NCBI GenBank assembly: GCA_005885325.1
Contig: VAYX01000038.1
Span: 1 to 11,599, forward strand
Length of the DNA stretch: 11,599 nt
Direction of reading: 5' to 3'
Origin: Actinomycetota bacterium
Lineage (GTDB): Bacteria > Actinomycetota > UBA4738 > HRBIN12
The notes under the pieces are model-generated. The model ran no database searches, was not told the origin of the DNA, and saw only the letters and a program-made list of their open reading frames with translations. Positions 5,759 through 11,599 of the stretch are shown here, one piece after another. The position numbers and the translations under genes are program-made. How positions within the stretch are numbered: position 1 is the stretch's first letter; every line of letters begins with the position of its first letter.

Positions 5759-8095
5759 GTGGCGGGCTGGGTGGACGAACTGCGGGAGGCGGCGAAGCGA
5801 GCGCTGCCACCGGTCGAGGGCGAGATCCGGGTGCCCGGCCTCCTCGAGCCGGTCGAGGTGATCCGGGACCGGTGGGGCGTGCCGCACATCTACGCGGAGA
5901 CACTCGACGATCTGTTCCTGGCCCAGGGATTCGTGGTCGCCTCCGAGCGACTCTTCCAGCTCGACGCGGCGCTCCGCCTGGCGAACGGACGCCTGGCCAC
6001 GATGTTCGGCGAGCTGGTGGTGTCCATGGACCGGTTCGCCCGGACCGTGGGCTGGAACCGTGCGGGCGCGAGGATCGCCGCCCATCACGACGAGCCGTCG
6101 CGGCGGATCTCCTTGGCGTACCGGGCCGGCGTGCGCGCCTGGCTCGACGTGATGACGGCGAAGCCGGCCGAGTATGTGGTGCTCAACCTCGAGCCCGACG
6201 TCCCCGACGACGAGGGCTACTGGACCTCCGCGGCGGTCCTCATGGCCTGGGGCCTCTCGGGGAACTGGGACGACGAGCTGCTCCGGGCCGAGATCGCGGA
6301 TCGCCTGGGATGGGACGCCATGCTCGACCTGTTCCCGGACCTCCCCTCCGAGGCGCCGTCCGTGGTCGCCGGCTCGCGGCCGTATCCCCCGGCCCTCGAC
6401 CTGTTGCGGGACTCACCTCGAATGCCGGCCGGCCAGGGCTCGAACAACTGGGTCGTGGCCGGCTCGCGCTCGGCCACGGGCAAGCCGCTCCTGGCCAACG
6501 ACCCCCACCTGGCCATCCAGATGCCCTCGATCTGGTTCGAGGTACACCTGTCCGCACCGGGGTACGAGGCGTCCGGCGTGGCCCTGCCGTTCTCACCCGG
6601 CGTCGTGATCGGGCGGACCGCCCATCACGCGTGGGGGTTCACCAACGTGGGCGGGGACACGCAGGACCTCTACGTCGAGCGGCTCTCGGAGGACGGTCGC
6701 GCGGCACTGTACGAGGGCGAGTGGGAGCCGCTGACCGTCCAACGCGAGGAGATCCTCGTCCGGGGCCGCGACCGGCCGGAGGTGCTGGAGGTTCGGGAAA
6801 CCCGCCACGGCCCGCTCCTGGACTCGTACCTGGTGGGAAGGACGAACCCGGTGGTCGTCGAGGGAGGAATCCACGAGACCTACTCGCTCCGGTGGACGGG
6901 CTACGAGCACGCCGTCCAACCGTCCGCGGTGCTGCGGATGGCCGGTGCGGGAAGCTTCGAGGAGTTCCGCGAGGCCGTGCGGACCTGGGAGTGCCCCGGC
7001 CAGAACGTCGTCTACGCCGACGTGGAGGGAACGATCGGTTACCAGTGCACCGGCCTGTATCCCATGCGGCGGAAGGGCGACGGCACGCTTCCCGTTCCCG
7101 GCTGGACTCAAGAGTTCGATTGGGACGGGTTCATCGGGTTCGAGGAGCTCCCGTGGAACGTGGATCCCGACGAGGGCTTCCTGGCCACGGCCAACAACAA
7201 GGTGCACGGCGACGCGTATCCCCACCTGATCGGCCGGGACTTCCTGCCTCCGTTCCGAGCCAGGCGCATCGTCGAGCTCCTCACCGCGACGGAGCGGCAC
7301 ACGCGCGAGACGTTCTCGGCCATCCAGCTCGACACGGTCTCCCTCTCGGCCCGCGAGATCGCCCGGCACCTCGTACAGACGGAGCCGTCGAGCGACCGGC
7401 AGAAGGAGGCCATCGCCCATCTCCAGGACTGGGACGGCGACCAGGCCGCCGATTCCATCGCCGCCTGCATCTACCAGGCGTGGACGAAGCACATCGCCCG
7501 GCAGGTGCTCCTCCCGCGGATGGGACCGGACCTGTACGCGCACTACTACGGTCGGCGCGATGGGTCCAACGGCTTCCTGTTCCAGACGCTCCCCACCCTG
7601 CTCTCGAACCCGACGGCCCGGTGGTTCGGGGCGAACGGGCGTGGGGCTCGCGACGACGTCCTCCGCCGCGCGTTGGACGACGCGATCGAGGAGCTCGCCG
7701 GCCGGCTCGGCGACGACATGGACGCCTGGCGATGGGGGGCCGTGCACCGGGCCGTGTTCGCCGGGCCGCTCGCCCTGATCCCCGACCTCGCGGAGCTCTT
7801 CACCGGGGGTGTGGTCGAGGCGGGCGGGGATGAGCAGACGATCTGCCAAGGTGGGTTCGAGCCCGACCACTCCTACGACGTCGCGGTGCTTCCCTCCTGG
7901 CGTCAGATCGTGGACCTCTCCGACTCGGACGCCGCGGTGGGGGTCCACACGACCGGCCAGTCCGGCCACCCGGCCTCGGCACACTGGAACGATCTCATCC
8001 CACTGTGGGCCCAGGGCCGGCATCACCCGCTGGCGTTCACCAGGCAGGCCGTGAACGCCGGCGCCGAGGCCACCCTGACCCTGGCGCCGCGGTAA
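5759..8095 (+). CDS. Penicillin acylase family (Ntn) amidohydrolase
   Basis: This 778-aa protein belongs to the penicillin G / cephalosporin / acyl-homoserine-lactone acylase family, precursors that cut themselves into two chains. The alpha region shows VEVIRDRWGVPHIYAE (about 34-49), then GFVVASERLFQLD and NGRLATMFGE. The predicted cleavage is before S228 in GQG/SNNW, making Ser the N-terminal nucleophile of a beta chain of 551 residues. NDPHL places a His at beta-23, and TANNK (N479, N480) supplies the expected oxyanion Asn. It hydrolyses an amide to free an acyl chain, but the substrate is not predictable. There is no signal peptide after GTG 5759 or the alternative GTG 5771, which is unusual for a family that is often exported. 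The upstream frame back to 4136 is antisense shadow. It lies divergent from a fatty-acid-CoA ligase. Confidence 0.92.
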   Translation: MAGWVDELREAAKRALPPVEGEIRVPGLLEPVEVIRDRWGVPHIYAETLDDLFLAQGFVVASERLFQLDAALRLANGRLATMFGELVVSMDRFARTVGWNRAGARIAAHHDEPSRRISLAYRAGVRAWLDVMTAKPAEYVVLNLEPDVPDDEGYWTSAAVLMAWGLSGNWDDELLRAEIADRLGWDAMLDLFPDLPSEAPSVVAGSRPYPPALDLLRDSPRMPAGQGSNNWVVAGSRSATGKPLLANDPHLAIQMPSIWFEVHLSAPGYEASGVALPFSPGVVIGRTAHHAWGFTNVGGDTQDLYVERLSEDGRAALYEGEWEPLTVQREEILVRGRDRPEVLEVRETRHGPLLDSYLVGRTNPVVVEGGIHETYSLRWTGYEHAVQPSAVLRMAGAGSFEEFREAVRTWECPGQNVVYADVEGTIGYQCTGLYPMRRKGDGTLPVPGWTQEFDWDGFIGFEELPWNVDPDEGFLATANNKVHGDAYPHLIGRDFLPPFRARRIVELLTATERHTRETFSAIQLDTVSLSAREIARHLVQTEPSSDRQKEAIAHLQDWDGDQAADSIAACIYQAWTKHIARQVLLPRMGPDLYAHYYGRRDGSNGFLFQTLPTLLSNPTARWFGANGRGARDDVLRRALDDAIEELAGRLGDDMDAWRWGAVHRAVFAGPLALIPDLAELFTGGVVEAGGDEQTICQGGFEPDHSYDVAVLPSWRQIVDLSDSDAAVGVHTTGQSGHPASAHWNDLIPLWAQGRHHPLAFTRQAVNAGAEATLTLAPR

Positions 8096-8098
8096 CCT
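8093..8098 (+). promoter_or_regulatory. Possible -10 box TAACCT for crgA
   Basis: TAACCT overlaps the acylase stop codon and fits TANNNT. It ends nine bases before ATG 8108, and no Shine-Dalgarno is seen in the 12-bp gap, so a leaderless crgA transcript is possible. No convincing -35 box is present, and read-through from the acylase gene is the alternative. Confidence 0.35.
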
Positions 8099-8107
8099 AG
8101 CCGAGCG

Positions 8108-8362
8108 ATGCCAGAGTCTCGAGGCCGACAGAAGCAGCGGCGCCGCCCGTACGTGCCGCCCCCCCCGAAGAAGAAGCGCAAGCCCAGCCCCCGGTGGTTC
8201 GGCGTCTTGATCCTCGGCCTGATGGGCGTGGGCGTGGCCATGATCGTCCTGAACTACATGGGGTTGCTGCCGGGCACGGAGTTCGGAGCCAGGAACCTCT
8301 ACCTGTGGCTCGGCCTGGGCCTGATCGCCTTGGGGTTCGCCGGCGCCACCCAGTGGCGCTGA
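8108..8362 (+). CDS. crgA: Cell division protein CrgA
   Basis: This 84-aa protein has the layout of CrgA (UPF0233): a basic, proline-rich cytoplasmic N-terminus (PESRGRQKQRRRPYVPPPPKK, then KRKPSPRW up to residue 30), a first membrane helix (31-51), a short outer loop with LPG (54-56), and a second helix (64-81) ending in GFAGATQWR, close to the family ending GxxxATRWR. In mycobacteria and streptomycetes CrgA binds divisome proteins such as FtsZ and FtsI and affects septum formation. It is essentially restricted to actinobacteria and so is the main taxonomic clue here. In Mycobacterium and Streptomyces it lies near pknA/pknB and not far from oriC; here its left neighbour is an acylase gene and its right neighbour is convergent. 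ATG 8108 is the only sensible start. Confidence 0.85.
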   Translation: MPESRGRQKQRRRPYVPPPPKKKRKPSPRWFGVLILGLMGVGVAMIVLNYMGLLPGTEFGARNLYLWLGLGLIALGFAGATQWR

Positions 8363-8433
8363 GCCCACCAGCCTCGCGATATCGAATCACATCCATGTGA
8401 TCTTCCACACGGTTCTCCACAGGTGGGGAAAAC
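8363..8433. other. Convergent intergenic gap with inverted repeat and DnaA-box-like 9-mers
   Basis: This 71-bp gap lies between two gene ends and is clearly more AT-rich than its surroundings (32 of 71 bases A/T by my count). It holds the palindrome CGATATCG (8377-8384), a perfect inverted repeat ATCACAT-CC-ATGTGAT (8386-8401), and three 9-mers like the DnaA box TTATCCACA / TTGTCCACA: TCTTCCACA (8401-8409), TTCTCCACA (8413-8421) and, on the other strand, TTTTCCCCA (8432-8424). No T-run follows any hairpin on either strand, so it does not look like an intrinsic terminator. The function is unknown. Confidence 0.5.
8386..8401. repeat. 16-bp perfect inverted repeat between convergent genes
   Basis: ATCACAT and ATGTGAT are exact reverse complements with two bases between them. 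As a hairpin it could form a six-pair stem with a four-base loop; as DNA it resembles a dimeric regulator site. The half-sites are in the opposite order to the CRP consensus (TGTGA...TCACA), so it is not a plain CRP site. Confidence 0.6.
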
Positions 8434-8703
8434 TCAGCTGGGGGTGCGATCGTCCGCTGCGGGACGCCGGACGACCTCCATCGGCTCGCCGCAGTGCCTG
8501 GGGATCTGGAGCTCTCCCAGCCGGGTCACCCGGAACTCCGTGCCGCATTCCCGGCACACCAGGAAAACCTCCAGCTCCTCGACGTCCTCCACCTCCGGGT
8601 TCTCCCTGGGTCCCGGACCGGAGGCCGCGCGGAGCGCGACGATCCCCACCCAGGCGATGGCCAGCCCCATCAGGACCGCCGTGAGCACCACCCACCAGCT
8701 CAC
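8434..8703 (-). CDS. Small membrane-anchored zinc-ribbon protein coupled to thiolase
   Basis: This 89-aa protein has one N-terminal membrane helix (about residues 3-24), an acidic linker (31-45) and a C-terminal metal-binding module: C50-x2-C53 in VCRECGTEF, then H70-C71 in RHCGEPM, giving three cysteines and a histidine as likely zinc ligands. The lack of positive charges before the helix and the run from R25 suggest N-out, C-in orientation with the ribbon in the cytoplasm (inference). I chose GTG 8703, which overlaps the thiolase stop as GTGA, with a weak GGAG eight bases upstream; the frame runs 16 codons farther upstream inside the thiolase gene, but that part looks like shadow. I do not recognise a named family, and the function is unknown. 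Confidence 0.72.
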   Translation of the reverse strand: MSWWVVLTAVLMGLAIAWVGIVALRAASGPGPRENPEVEDVEELEVFLVCRECGTEFRVTRLGELQIPRHCGEPMEVVRRPAADDRTPS

Positions 8704-9896
8704 GGGATGCGCTCCACGATCGTCGCGTTCGCCATCCCGCCGCCCTCGCACATGACCTGGAGCCCATACCGTCCCTCACGTCGCTCGAGCTCGGCGACCA
8801 GGTCGGCCATGAGCCGGGCGCCGCTCGCCCCCACCGGGTGGCCCATGGCGATGGCGCCGCCGTTCGGGTTCACGTGCTTCTCGAACCAGGCGACCGGGAT
8901 GTCGAGCTCCCGCTTCCAGGCCAGCACGACCGAGGCGAAGGCCTCGTTGATCTCCACCACGTCGATGTCCTGGAGCGTCAGGCCGGCCCGGTCGAGCACC
9001 CTGCGGGTGGCCGGGATGGTGCCGGTCAACATCAGCACGGGATCGTCGCCGACAACGGCGAAGGACCGCAGCCGGGCGCGCGGCCGAAGCCCGAGCTCCT
9101 CGGCCCACTCGTCGGAGGCCACGACCACGGCGGCGGCGCCGTCGGAGATCTGGGAGGAATTCCCGGCGGTGACGCTCCACCCGAGCCGGCCGGGGAACAT
9201 CTCCTCGAAGGCCGGGGAACGAAACGCCGGCTCGAGCGCGCGCATCCGATCTCGGTCGGGCTCCATCCGGATGCCCTCGTCCCGGTCCAGCAGCTCTCCC
9301 TCGCCGTCGGGCTTCACCAGCACGAGGTGCTCCCGGAACCGCCCCTCGCGGGTGGCGCCCGCGGCGCGCTCGTGCGAGCGGTAGCCGAAATCGTCCTGCT
9401 CCTCCCGCGAGATCTGCCATCTGGAAGCGATCAGCTCGGCGGAGACGCCCTGGGGAAGGAGCTTGCCCTCGTATCGAAGCGACAGCGAAGGCGGGAACGG
9501 GTTGCCGCCCGCCATGGACGAGCCGAGCGGGACGCGCGTCATGTGCTCCACGCCCGAGGCCACGACGAGGTCGTAAGCCCCGGCCATCACCCCTTGCGCG
9601 GCGAAGAGGATGGCCTGTTGCGACGACCCGCACTGCCGGTCGACCGTGGTGGAGGGAACGCCCTCCGGCAGCCCGGCGGCGAGCCATGCATTGCGGGCAA
9701 CGTTCATCGACTGGTCGCCGACCTGCGACACGCATCCGGCGATGTGGTCGTCCACGAGCGCGGCGTCGAGGCTCGTCCGGTCCACCAGGTCGCGGAGGAC
9801 GGCCGCCAGGAGGTCCACCGGATGGACGTCCGCGTAGGCACCGCCTCGCCTGCCCACGGGGGTCCGGATGGCCTCGACGATGACCGCCTCGCGCAC
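8700..9896 (-). CDS. Thiolase (acetyl-CoA acyl/acetyltransferase)
   Basis: This 398-aa thiolase either cleaves 3-ketoacyl-CoA with CoA (beta-oxidation) or condenses two acetyl-CoA. The start is EAVIVEAIRTPVGRRGG, the standard thiolase N-terminus. The nucleophilic cysteine is C89 in DRQCGSSQQA, NEAFA occurs at 317-321, the histidine H353 is in GHPVGASGA, and the second catalytic cysteine C383 is in MCEGGGMANA. All catalytic residues are present and the length is typical. The start is GTG 9896 with GAGGAGG four bases upstream. Sequence alone does not fix chain length or direction, but the CEGGG form and the nearby fatty-acid-CoA ligase agree with a degradative (FadA-like or sterol/fatty acid) role. 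Its stop overlaps the start of the small zinc-ribbon gene, so the two form an operon. It is divergent from gdh. Confidence 0.93.
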   Translation of the reverse strand: MREAVIVEAIRTPVGRRGGAYADVHPVDLLAAVLRDLVDRTSLDAALVDDHIAGCVSQVGDQSMNVARNAWLAAGLPEGVPSTTVDRQCGSSQQAILFAAQGVMAGAYDLVVASGVEHMTRVPLGSSMAGGNPFPPSLSLRYEGKLLPQGVSAELIASRWQISREEQDDFGYRSHERAAGATREGRFREHLVLVKPDGEGELLDRDEGIRMEPDRDRMRALEPAFRSPAFEEMFPGRLGWSVTAGNSSQISDGAAAVVVASDEWAEELGLRPRARLRSFAVVGDDPVLMLTGTIPATRRVLDRAGLTLQDIDVVEINEAFASVVLAWKRELDIPVAWFEKHVNPNGGAIAMGHPVGASGARLMADLVAELERREGRYGLQVMCEGGGMANATIVERIP

Positions 9897-9900
9897 GGCG

Positions 9901-9907
9901 CCTCCTC
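9901..9907 (-). promoter_or_regulatory. Ribosome binding site of the thiolase gene
   Basis: GAGGAGG on the - strand lies four bases upstream of GTG 9896 and supports that start. Confidence 0.6.
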
Positions 9908-9922
9908 AGGTCGCGCCCTCCG

Positions 9923-9949
9923 AGTCTACGCACGGCGTCTCGATCCCAA
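9923..9949 (-). promoter_or_regulatory. Possible promoter of the thiolase gene
   Basis: On the - strand, TTGGGA (9949-9944) and TAGACT (9928-9923, a TANNNT -10 box) are separated by 15 bases, which is short of the usual 17. Transcription would begin about 20 bases before GTG 9896, leaving room for the ribosome binding site. Read as tentative. Confidence 0.35.
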
Positions 9950-9966
9950 CCGCCCGGACTCCGTGC

Positions 9967-9972
9967 CACAAT
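9967..9972 (+). promoter_or_regulatory. Possible -10 box CACAAT of the glutamate dehydrogenase gene
   Basis: CACAAT matches TATAAT at four of six places in a GC-rich gap. It would place the transcript start near 9979, inside the inverted repeat 9974-9988 and about 20 bases before GTG 10001. No good -35 box is visible at 16-18 bases upstream. Confidence 0.28.
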
Positions 9973-9973
9973 C

Positions 9974-9988
9974 CGTCGGGATCCGACG
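9974..9988. repeat. 15-bp inverted repeat in front of gdh, possible operator
   Basis: CGTCGG-GAT-CCGACG is a perfect inverted repeat with six-base arms, placed just after a possible -10 box and before the ribosome binding site GGAGG (9992-9996). That is a typical place for a repressor site, but six-base arms arise easily by chance in GC-rich DNA. Confidence 0.35.
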
Positions 9989-10000
9989 ATCGGAGGCGGT

Positions 10001-11233
10001 GTGGGCGCGTACGAGGCGGTGCGGGGGTTCTTCGAGTCCGCCGCCGACCGGCTGGGACTCGATGCCTCGATGCGAGCCCTGCTCGATACCCATCGCCGGT
10101 CGACGACCGTGCAGGTACGCGTTCCGATGGACGATGGCGCGCTGACCACGTTCGAGGGGTACCGGATCCAGCACAACAATGCGCGGGGCCCGTACAAGGG
10201 CGGCCTTCGGTACCACCAGACCGTGGCCCAAGACGAGATCAAGTGTTTCTCGGCCCTCATGACCTGGAAGTGCGCGCTCCTCGACATCCCGTTCGGCGGC
10301 GGCAAGGGGGGCGTGGCCGTCGATCCCAAGAAACTGTCGGAAGGGGAGCTCGAGCGGCTCTCGCGCTCGTTCATCCGAGAGATCGCCCCCGTCATCGGGC
10401 CGTACACCGACATCCCCGCTCCGGACGTGAACACCGGGGCCCGCGAGATGGGGTGGATGTACGACGAGTACAGCCGGATGTTCGGGGACACGCCGGCCAT
10501 CCTGACCGGCAAGCCCATCGCCCTCGGTGGCTCGCTGGGACGCGAACAGGCCACCGGCCGCGGCGGGTTCCTGTGCCTCGACCGCATCGCCCACCACCGG
10601 GGGTGGACCCGGGAGAAGATCCGCGTCGCCGTCGAGGGCTATGGCAACGCGGCGTCGTGGTTCTCCATCTTCGCCAGCGCCGCCGGCTACCGCATCGTCG
10701 CCGTGTCCGACAGCAAGGGCGCCATCCACAATCCCGAGGGCCTCGATCCCACGGCCGTCCTGGAGCACAAGAAAGCCACGTCGAGCGTGATCGACTTCAA
10801 GCAGGCCGACACGATCGCCGGCGACGACCTGTTCGCGCTGGACTGTGAGGTCCTCGTCCCCGCGGCCATGGAGGAGCACATCCGCGACGACAACGCCGAC
10901 GCCGTGCAGGCGAACCTGATCCTGGAGGTGGCCAACTACCCCGTCACGCCGAAGGCGGACGAGATCCTGAAGTCCAAGGGCGCGACCGTGATCCCGGACA
11001 TCCTGGCCAGCGCCGGAGGCGTCGTGGTCTCGTACATCGAGTGGGTCCAGAACCTGGAGCGAGAGCGGTGGAGCGAGGACCGGGTGAACGGGCGGCTGGC
11101 CGAGCTGATGTACGGAGCCACCGACGCCGTGCTCGGACGGGCCCATGAGAAGGGCAACACCAACCGCGAGGCGGCCTACGAGATCGCGGTCGATCGCGTG
11201 GCGGAGGCCGAGCGCCTCCGCGGCGACTGGTGA
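10001..11233 (+). CDS. gdhA: Glutamate dehydrogenase (Glu/Leu/Phe/Val dehydrogenase family)
   Basis: This 410-aa enzyme probably interconverts glutamate and 2-oxoglutarate plus ammonium, linking nitrogen and carbon metabolism. Visible features are PYKGGLRYH (K66), MTWKCALLDIPFGGGKGG (K90 and catalytic K102), DIPAPDVNT (catalytic D142) and LTGKPIALGGSLGREQATGRGG (169-189). The cofactor fold has the nucleotide loop VEGYGNAASW (211-220), and VSYIEWVQNL (343-352) is typical of hexameric glutamate dehydrogenases of about 410-450 residues. The third loop position is Ala, as in several NADP enzymes, so cofactor use is uncertain. The usual EGANGPTT stretch reads EVANYPVT (309-316). The start is GTG 10001, four bases after GGAGG. 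It is divergent from the thiolase and convergent with the peptidase, so it is probably monocistronic. A leucine or phenylalanine dehydrogenase is less likely, given APDVNT and length. Confidence 0.92.
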   Translation: MGAYEAVRGFFESAADRLGLDASMRALLDTHRRSTTVQVRVPMDDGALTTFEGYRIQHNNARGPYKGGLRYHQTVAQDEIKCFSALMTWKCALLDIPFGGGKGGVAVDPKKLSEGELERLSRSFIREIAPVIGPYTDIPAPDVNTGAREMGWMYDEYSRMFGDTPAILTGKPIALGGSLGREQATGRGGFLCLDRIAHHRGWTREKIRVAVEGYGNAASWFSIFASAAGYRIVAVSDSKGAIHNPEGLDPTAVLEHKKATSSVIDFKQADTIAGDDLFALDCEVLVPAAMEEHIRDDNADAVQANLILEVANYPVTPKADEILKSKGATVIPDILASAGGVVVSYIEWVQNLERERWSEDRVNGRLAELMYGATDAVLGRAHEKGNTNREAAYEIAVDRVAEAERLRGDW

Positions 11234-11257
11234 GCGCCGAGGCGGGCGGAGGCCGGC

Positions 11258-11599
11258 CTAGGGCTTGAGGTGGCGAAGCAGGAACTCGAGCTTCGCGCCG
11301 ACCTGTCGTACCTGCTCGTCCACGACGTAGGACACGTGCCCGGCGTCGACCCGGTAGACCTCCACGTCGCCTCCGCGGGACCGAACCGCCTCGACCCAGT
11401 GCATGGCCTGCTCCGGCGGGCATCGCGTGTCGTGCTCGCCGATCATCACCAGCGTCGGCGCTTTCACCCGATCGATGTATGTCATGGGCGATCGCTCCCG
11501 GACCAGATCGGGCACCTCGTACACGGTCCCGCCGAGCAGGGAGCGGTCGTAGGACTGGAGCGAGGGAGCGGAGTCGTCGTAGGAGGCCGCGTAGTCGCC
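11258..11599 (-). CDS. S9-family (prolyl oligopeptidase-type) peptidase, C-terminal fragment
   Basis: This gene is cut by the right edge: the visible 113 residues (from GDYAASYDDSAPSLQSYDRS onward) are open to 11599. The GTG at 11524 is internal, because clear family sequence precedes it. The fragment matches the end of the alpha/beta-hydrolase domain of S9 peptidases: VRERSPMTYIDRVKAP, then VMIGEHDTRCPP with the catalytic Asp (residue 57 of the fragment), VEVYRVDAGHVS with the catalytic His (residue 88), and a C-terminal VRQVGAKLEFLLRHLKP. The nucleophilic Ser and the propeller domain would lie outside the window. It would cleave peptides, and acylaminoacyl peptidase is an equally possible name. 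Its TAG stop is 24 bases from the gdh stop, and no terminator hairpin with a T-run is visible between them. Confidence 0.88.
   Translation of the reverse strand, partial: GDYAASYDDSAPSLQSYDRSLLGGTVYEVPDLVRERSPMTYIDRVKAPTLVMIGEHDTRCPPEQAMHWVEAVRSRGGDVEVYRVDAGHVSYVVDEQVRQVGAKLEFLLRHLKP

Noticed and set aside
5681..6088. N-terminal extension of the ligase frame beyond GTG 5680
   Set aside because: The extra 136 residues have no similarity to adenylate-forming enzymes and would overlap the acylase gene; ligase-like sequence begins after GTG 5680.
6593..8368. Long - strand open frame antisense to the acylase and crgA
   Set aside because: Low-complexity composition and no motifs; the + strand reading has all Ntn hydrolase catalytic residues and the CrgA layout.
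8386..8401. CRP/FNR-type binding site
   Set aside because: The half-sites TCACA and TGTGA are in the opposite order and spacing to that consensus, and the site is not upstream of a gene.
8413..8432. Possible hairpin TTCTCC-ACAGGT-GGGGAA as a terminator
   Set aside because: An A-run rather than a T-run follows on the + strand, and no T-run follows on the - strand. The DnaA-box-like reading explains the same bases at least as well.
8776..10587. Long - strand open frame across the thiolase and the start of gdh
   Set aside because: It is out of frame with the thiolase and Arg/Pro-rich without motifs, so it is a GC shadow.
11234..11257. Terminator between gdh and the peptidase gene
   Set aside because: The 24-bp gap has a GGCCGGCC palindrome at its end but no stable stem with a T-run.

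Overview
This 11.6 kb window is GC-rich, gene-dense chromosomal DNA, very probably from an actinobacterium (Actinomycetota). The best lineage marker is a short two-helix protein at 8108-8362 that matches CrgA, a cell-division protein of that phylum. Frequent GTG starts, ATGA/GTGA stop-start overlaps and possible leaderless starts behind TANNNT-type -10 boxes fit this. I cannot place it lower than phylum. I see no rRNA, tRNA, CRISPR array, insertion sequence or phage gene, and no gene-free stretch above 104 bases.

Left part (1-3145, + strand): an assimilatory sulfate-reduction and siroheme operon of five tightly packed genes. In order they are the C-terminal part of a siroheme/4Fe-4S sulfite (or nitrite) reductase cut by the window edge, a 48-aa zinc-ribbon protein, an APS/PAPS reductase (cysH), a precorrin-2 dehydrogenase/ferrochelatase-type protein, and uroporphyrinogen-III C-methyltransferase (cobA). 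CysH makes sulfite and the first enzyme reduces it to sulfide. The last two genes make the siroheme that the first enzyme needs. A six-helix membrane protein of unknown role follows (3178-3933) and may have its own promoter.

Middle part (3950-8095): a divergent pair. A long-chain fatty-acid-CoA ligase lies on the - strand and a penicillin-acylase-family Ntn hydrolase on the + strand, 78 bp apart. Both appear to start at or near their transcription start. A plausible but unproven link is that the acylase frees an acyl chain from an amide and the ligase activates it. crgA follows the acylase.

Right part (8363-11599): a 71-bp convergent gap holds a 16-bp inverted repeat and three DnaA-box-like 9-mers. 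Then come, on the - strand, a small membrane-anchored zinc-ribbon protein translationally coupled to a thiolase; on the + strand, divergent from the thiolase, a glutamate dehydrogenase; and at the right edge, on the - strand, the C-terminal end of an S9-family peptidase.

The gene content is mostly ordinary metabolism, and I do not see a clear new multi-gene system. The items most worth a second look are the DnaA-box-like cluster after crgA, the two small zinc-ribbon proteins locked to enzyme genes by overlapping codons, the unusual glycine loop in the siroheme dehydrogenase, and the acylase/ligase pair.
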